From the NCBI GenBank assembly GCA_030149995.1, contig JASLGV010000059.1:1-6507 (forward strand): 6,507 nt of DNA, read 5' to 3'. Below the pieces are notes generated by a model. It had not been told where the DNA came from and searched no databases. It was given only the letters and a program-made list of their open reading frames with translations. Positions 5,680 to 6,507 of this stretch are shown here, piece by piece (positions within the stretch are counted from its first letter, which is position 1; the number at the start of each line of letters is the position of its first letter). Position numbers and translations under genes: made by a program. Origin of the DNA: Pedobacter sp. Its GTDB lineage: Bacteria; Bacteroidota; Bacteroidia; Sphingobacteriales; Sphingobacteriaceae.

Positions 5680-6210
5680 ATGTTAAGTGCAGAAACAACC
5701 ATCATCAACAGCAATCAGAAATTTTCCCTTTACTTTAAGGAGCGTTTGGGCACCGTACCAAATGTATATGCTTCTATGATGCATTCTGAAAATGCGATGA
5801 ACAACTATTACCAGTTTCACACCCGTAAAATAACGCTTTCAAAAAAAGAGTGCGAAGCGATCATGCTCGTGGTTTCTCAAAAAAACAATTCGCTGTATTG
5901 CCTGAGCGCTCATACCATGATTGGAAAGCTGAATGGTTTTAATGAAGCACAAATATTGGATATACGACTTGGAAAAGCCACATTCGATAAGAAGCTCGAT
6001 GCACTGGTAAAGTTTATCAAAAATGTAATAGAAGAAAAAAACAAAACCGACAGCGGCTTATTACAACGGTGTTTTAACGTCGGTTATACCCACGAACACC
6101 TTGTTGATGCACTGCATGTAGTTGGCGATGGCTTTATTACAAATTACCTGACAAAGGTTTTAAATGTCCCGATAGACTTCCCTTTGGCAGAAGAGTTAAG
6201 CACCTGCTAA
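5680..6210 (+). CDS. Second AhpD-like protein with Ser in place of the first active-site Cys
   Basis: This 176-residue protein aligns without gaps to the AhpD-like protein encoded at 3018 over about 150 residues, at about 45% identity by hand count. The core reads EAIMLVVSQKNNSLYCLSAHT. Glu59, Cys74 and His78 match the family's Glu, second Cys and His, but the first Cys of the CxxC is Ser71 (codon TCG at 5890-5892). The presumed peroxidatic Cys is kept while its usual disulfide partner is gone. Other Cys are at 58, 131 and 176; the last is the final residue, in a short C-terminal extension (STC) that the paralogue lacks. There is no signal peptide. It follows the AraC gene by 31 bases and should be co-transcribed with it. 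Activity could be single-Cys peroxidase, a regulatory or partner subunit, or something else. Confidence 0.83.
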   Translation: MLSAETTIINSNQKFSLYFKERLGTVPNVYASMMHSENAMNNYYQFHTRKITLSKKECEAIMLVVSQKNNSLYCLSAHTMIGKLNGFNEAQILDIRLGKATFDKKLDALVKFIKNVIEEKNKTDSGLLQRCFNVGYTHEHLVDALHVVGDGFITNYLTKVLNVPIDFPLAEELSTC

Positions 6211-6262
6211 AAGAAGAAATATAAATCTCTTATTTTGCAAGAAATATGCTGCTGGAATTTCT

Positions 6263-6298
6263 AAATCAGCATGGTAACAGTATAAAATCAACATGGTA
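6263..6298 (+). promoter_or_regulatory. 14-bp direct repeat at 22-bp period, AraC-type operator candidate
   Basis: AAATCAGCATGGTA (6263-6276) and AAATCAACATGGTA (6285-6298) match at 13 of 14 positions and start 22 bp apart, two turns of the helix. AraC-family regulators commonly bind two direct half-sites about 21 bp apart, and such a regulator is encoded at 4818-5648. The pair ends 35 bp before the reductase start codon at 6334. The first copy is also part of a small inverted repeat with GCTGGAATTT at 6251-6260. No clear TAnnTTTG element lies beside it; the closest is TTATTTTG at 6230-6237. Confidence 0.45.
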
Positions 6299-6333
6299 TC
6301 TCAAGCAATTCAGATCCACTAAAGAATAAAATA

Positions 6334-6507
6334 ATGAACAAAGAAAAATTGAGCATCTCCATTGTTGGAACGGGTGCAATTGGTGGATATTATGGCATTT
6401 TGCTCTCCGGGTTAGGTCACGACGTCCATTTTTTATTGCGCAGCGATTATGAGTATGTAAAAGCACACGGGCTTACACTTCAATCGGCCGTACATGGTGA
6501 GGTAAAA
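6334..6507 (+). CDS. Ketopantoate reductase family (2-dehydropantoate 2-reductase), N-terminal part
   Basis: The frame opens at an ATG at 6334 and runs in frame to the last base (58 codons), so the 3' end lies outside the window. After a short start, residues 6-35 read as a classic NAD(P)-binding Rossmann opening: strand LSISIVG, glycine loop GTGAIG (Gly12, Gly14, Gly17), GYYGILLSGLGHDVHFLLR, then Arg36-Ser37 at the end of the second strand, where NADPH-dependent PanE/ApbA proteins place an Arg-Ser. Ketopantoate reductase makes pantoate for coenzyme A. Many Bacteroidota genomes carry several paralogues with unknown substrates, so the panE symbol is not assigned. The start is supported by an A-rich leader and by the Rossmann strand beginning at once. 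It may be co-regulated with the redox cluster through the direct repeat just upstream. Confidence 0.75.
   Translation, partial: MNKEKLSISIVGTGAIGGYYGILLSGLGHDVHFLLRSDYEYVKAHGLTLQSAVHGEVK

Noticed and set aside
6211..6240. AT-rich imperfect hairpin (AAGAAAT with ATCTCTT) followed by ATTTTG after the second AhpD-like gene as a terminator
   Set aside because: The stem is almost all A-T pairs with a mismatch, too weak to call a terminator from sequence alone.

Overview
The window looks like a chromosomal stretch of a Bacteroidota organism, most like the Sphingobacteriaceae (for example Pedobacter). The grounds are AT-rich intergenic DNA, A-rich leaders in place of strong Shine-Dalgarno sites, promoter elements of the Bacteroidota type (TAnnTTTG), a lipoprotein signal followed by Ser-Lys-Asp-Asp, and protein families common in that phylum. 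The genus is inferred from protein style, not proven. I saw no insertion sequence, CRISPR array, tRNA or rRNA.

Layout. Positions 1-348 hold the 3' end of a GNAT acetyltransferase gene (+). It converges on a minus-strand gene (470-1432) for a membrane protein with an SRPBCC/START-like C-terminal domain. A strong imperfect inverted repeat (394-469) lies between their ends. A 228-bp divergent promoter region (1433-1660) carries a Bacteroidota -7 element and possible operators for the plus-strand cluster.

The plus-strand cluster runs from 1661 to 6210. In order it encodes a spondin-domain lipoprotein (1661-2965), an AhpD/carboxymuconolactone-decarboxylase-family protein with an intact CxxC centre (3018-3554), an exported peroxiredoxin-like protein with a Met-rich linker (3560-4258), an exported thioredoxin with WCGPC (4268-4735), an AraC-family regulator (4818-5648), and a second AhpD-like paralogue whose first active-site Cys is Ser (5680-6210). 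A GC-rich hairpin separates the spondin gene from the redox genes, and a good internal promoter candidate precedes the regulator. After a short intergenic region with a 14-bp direct repeat at a 22-bp period, a ketopantoate-reductase-family gene starts at 6334 and runs off the window.

Working model (inference). The cluster is a peroxide or thiol stress module under the AraC-type regulator. It would have two cytoplasmic AhpD-like proteins, an envelope peroxiredoxin/thioredoxin pair and a probably surface-exposed spondin lipoprotein. The families are known one by one. The combination, the Ser-substituted AhpD paralogue, the Met-rich peroxiredoxin and the rearranged spondin domains are the parts most worth a second look.
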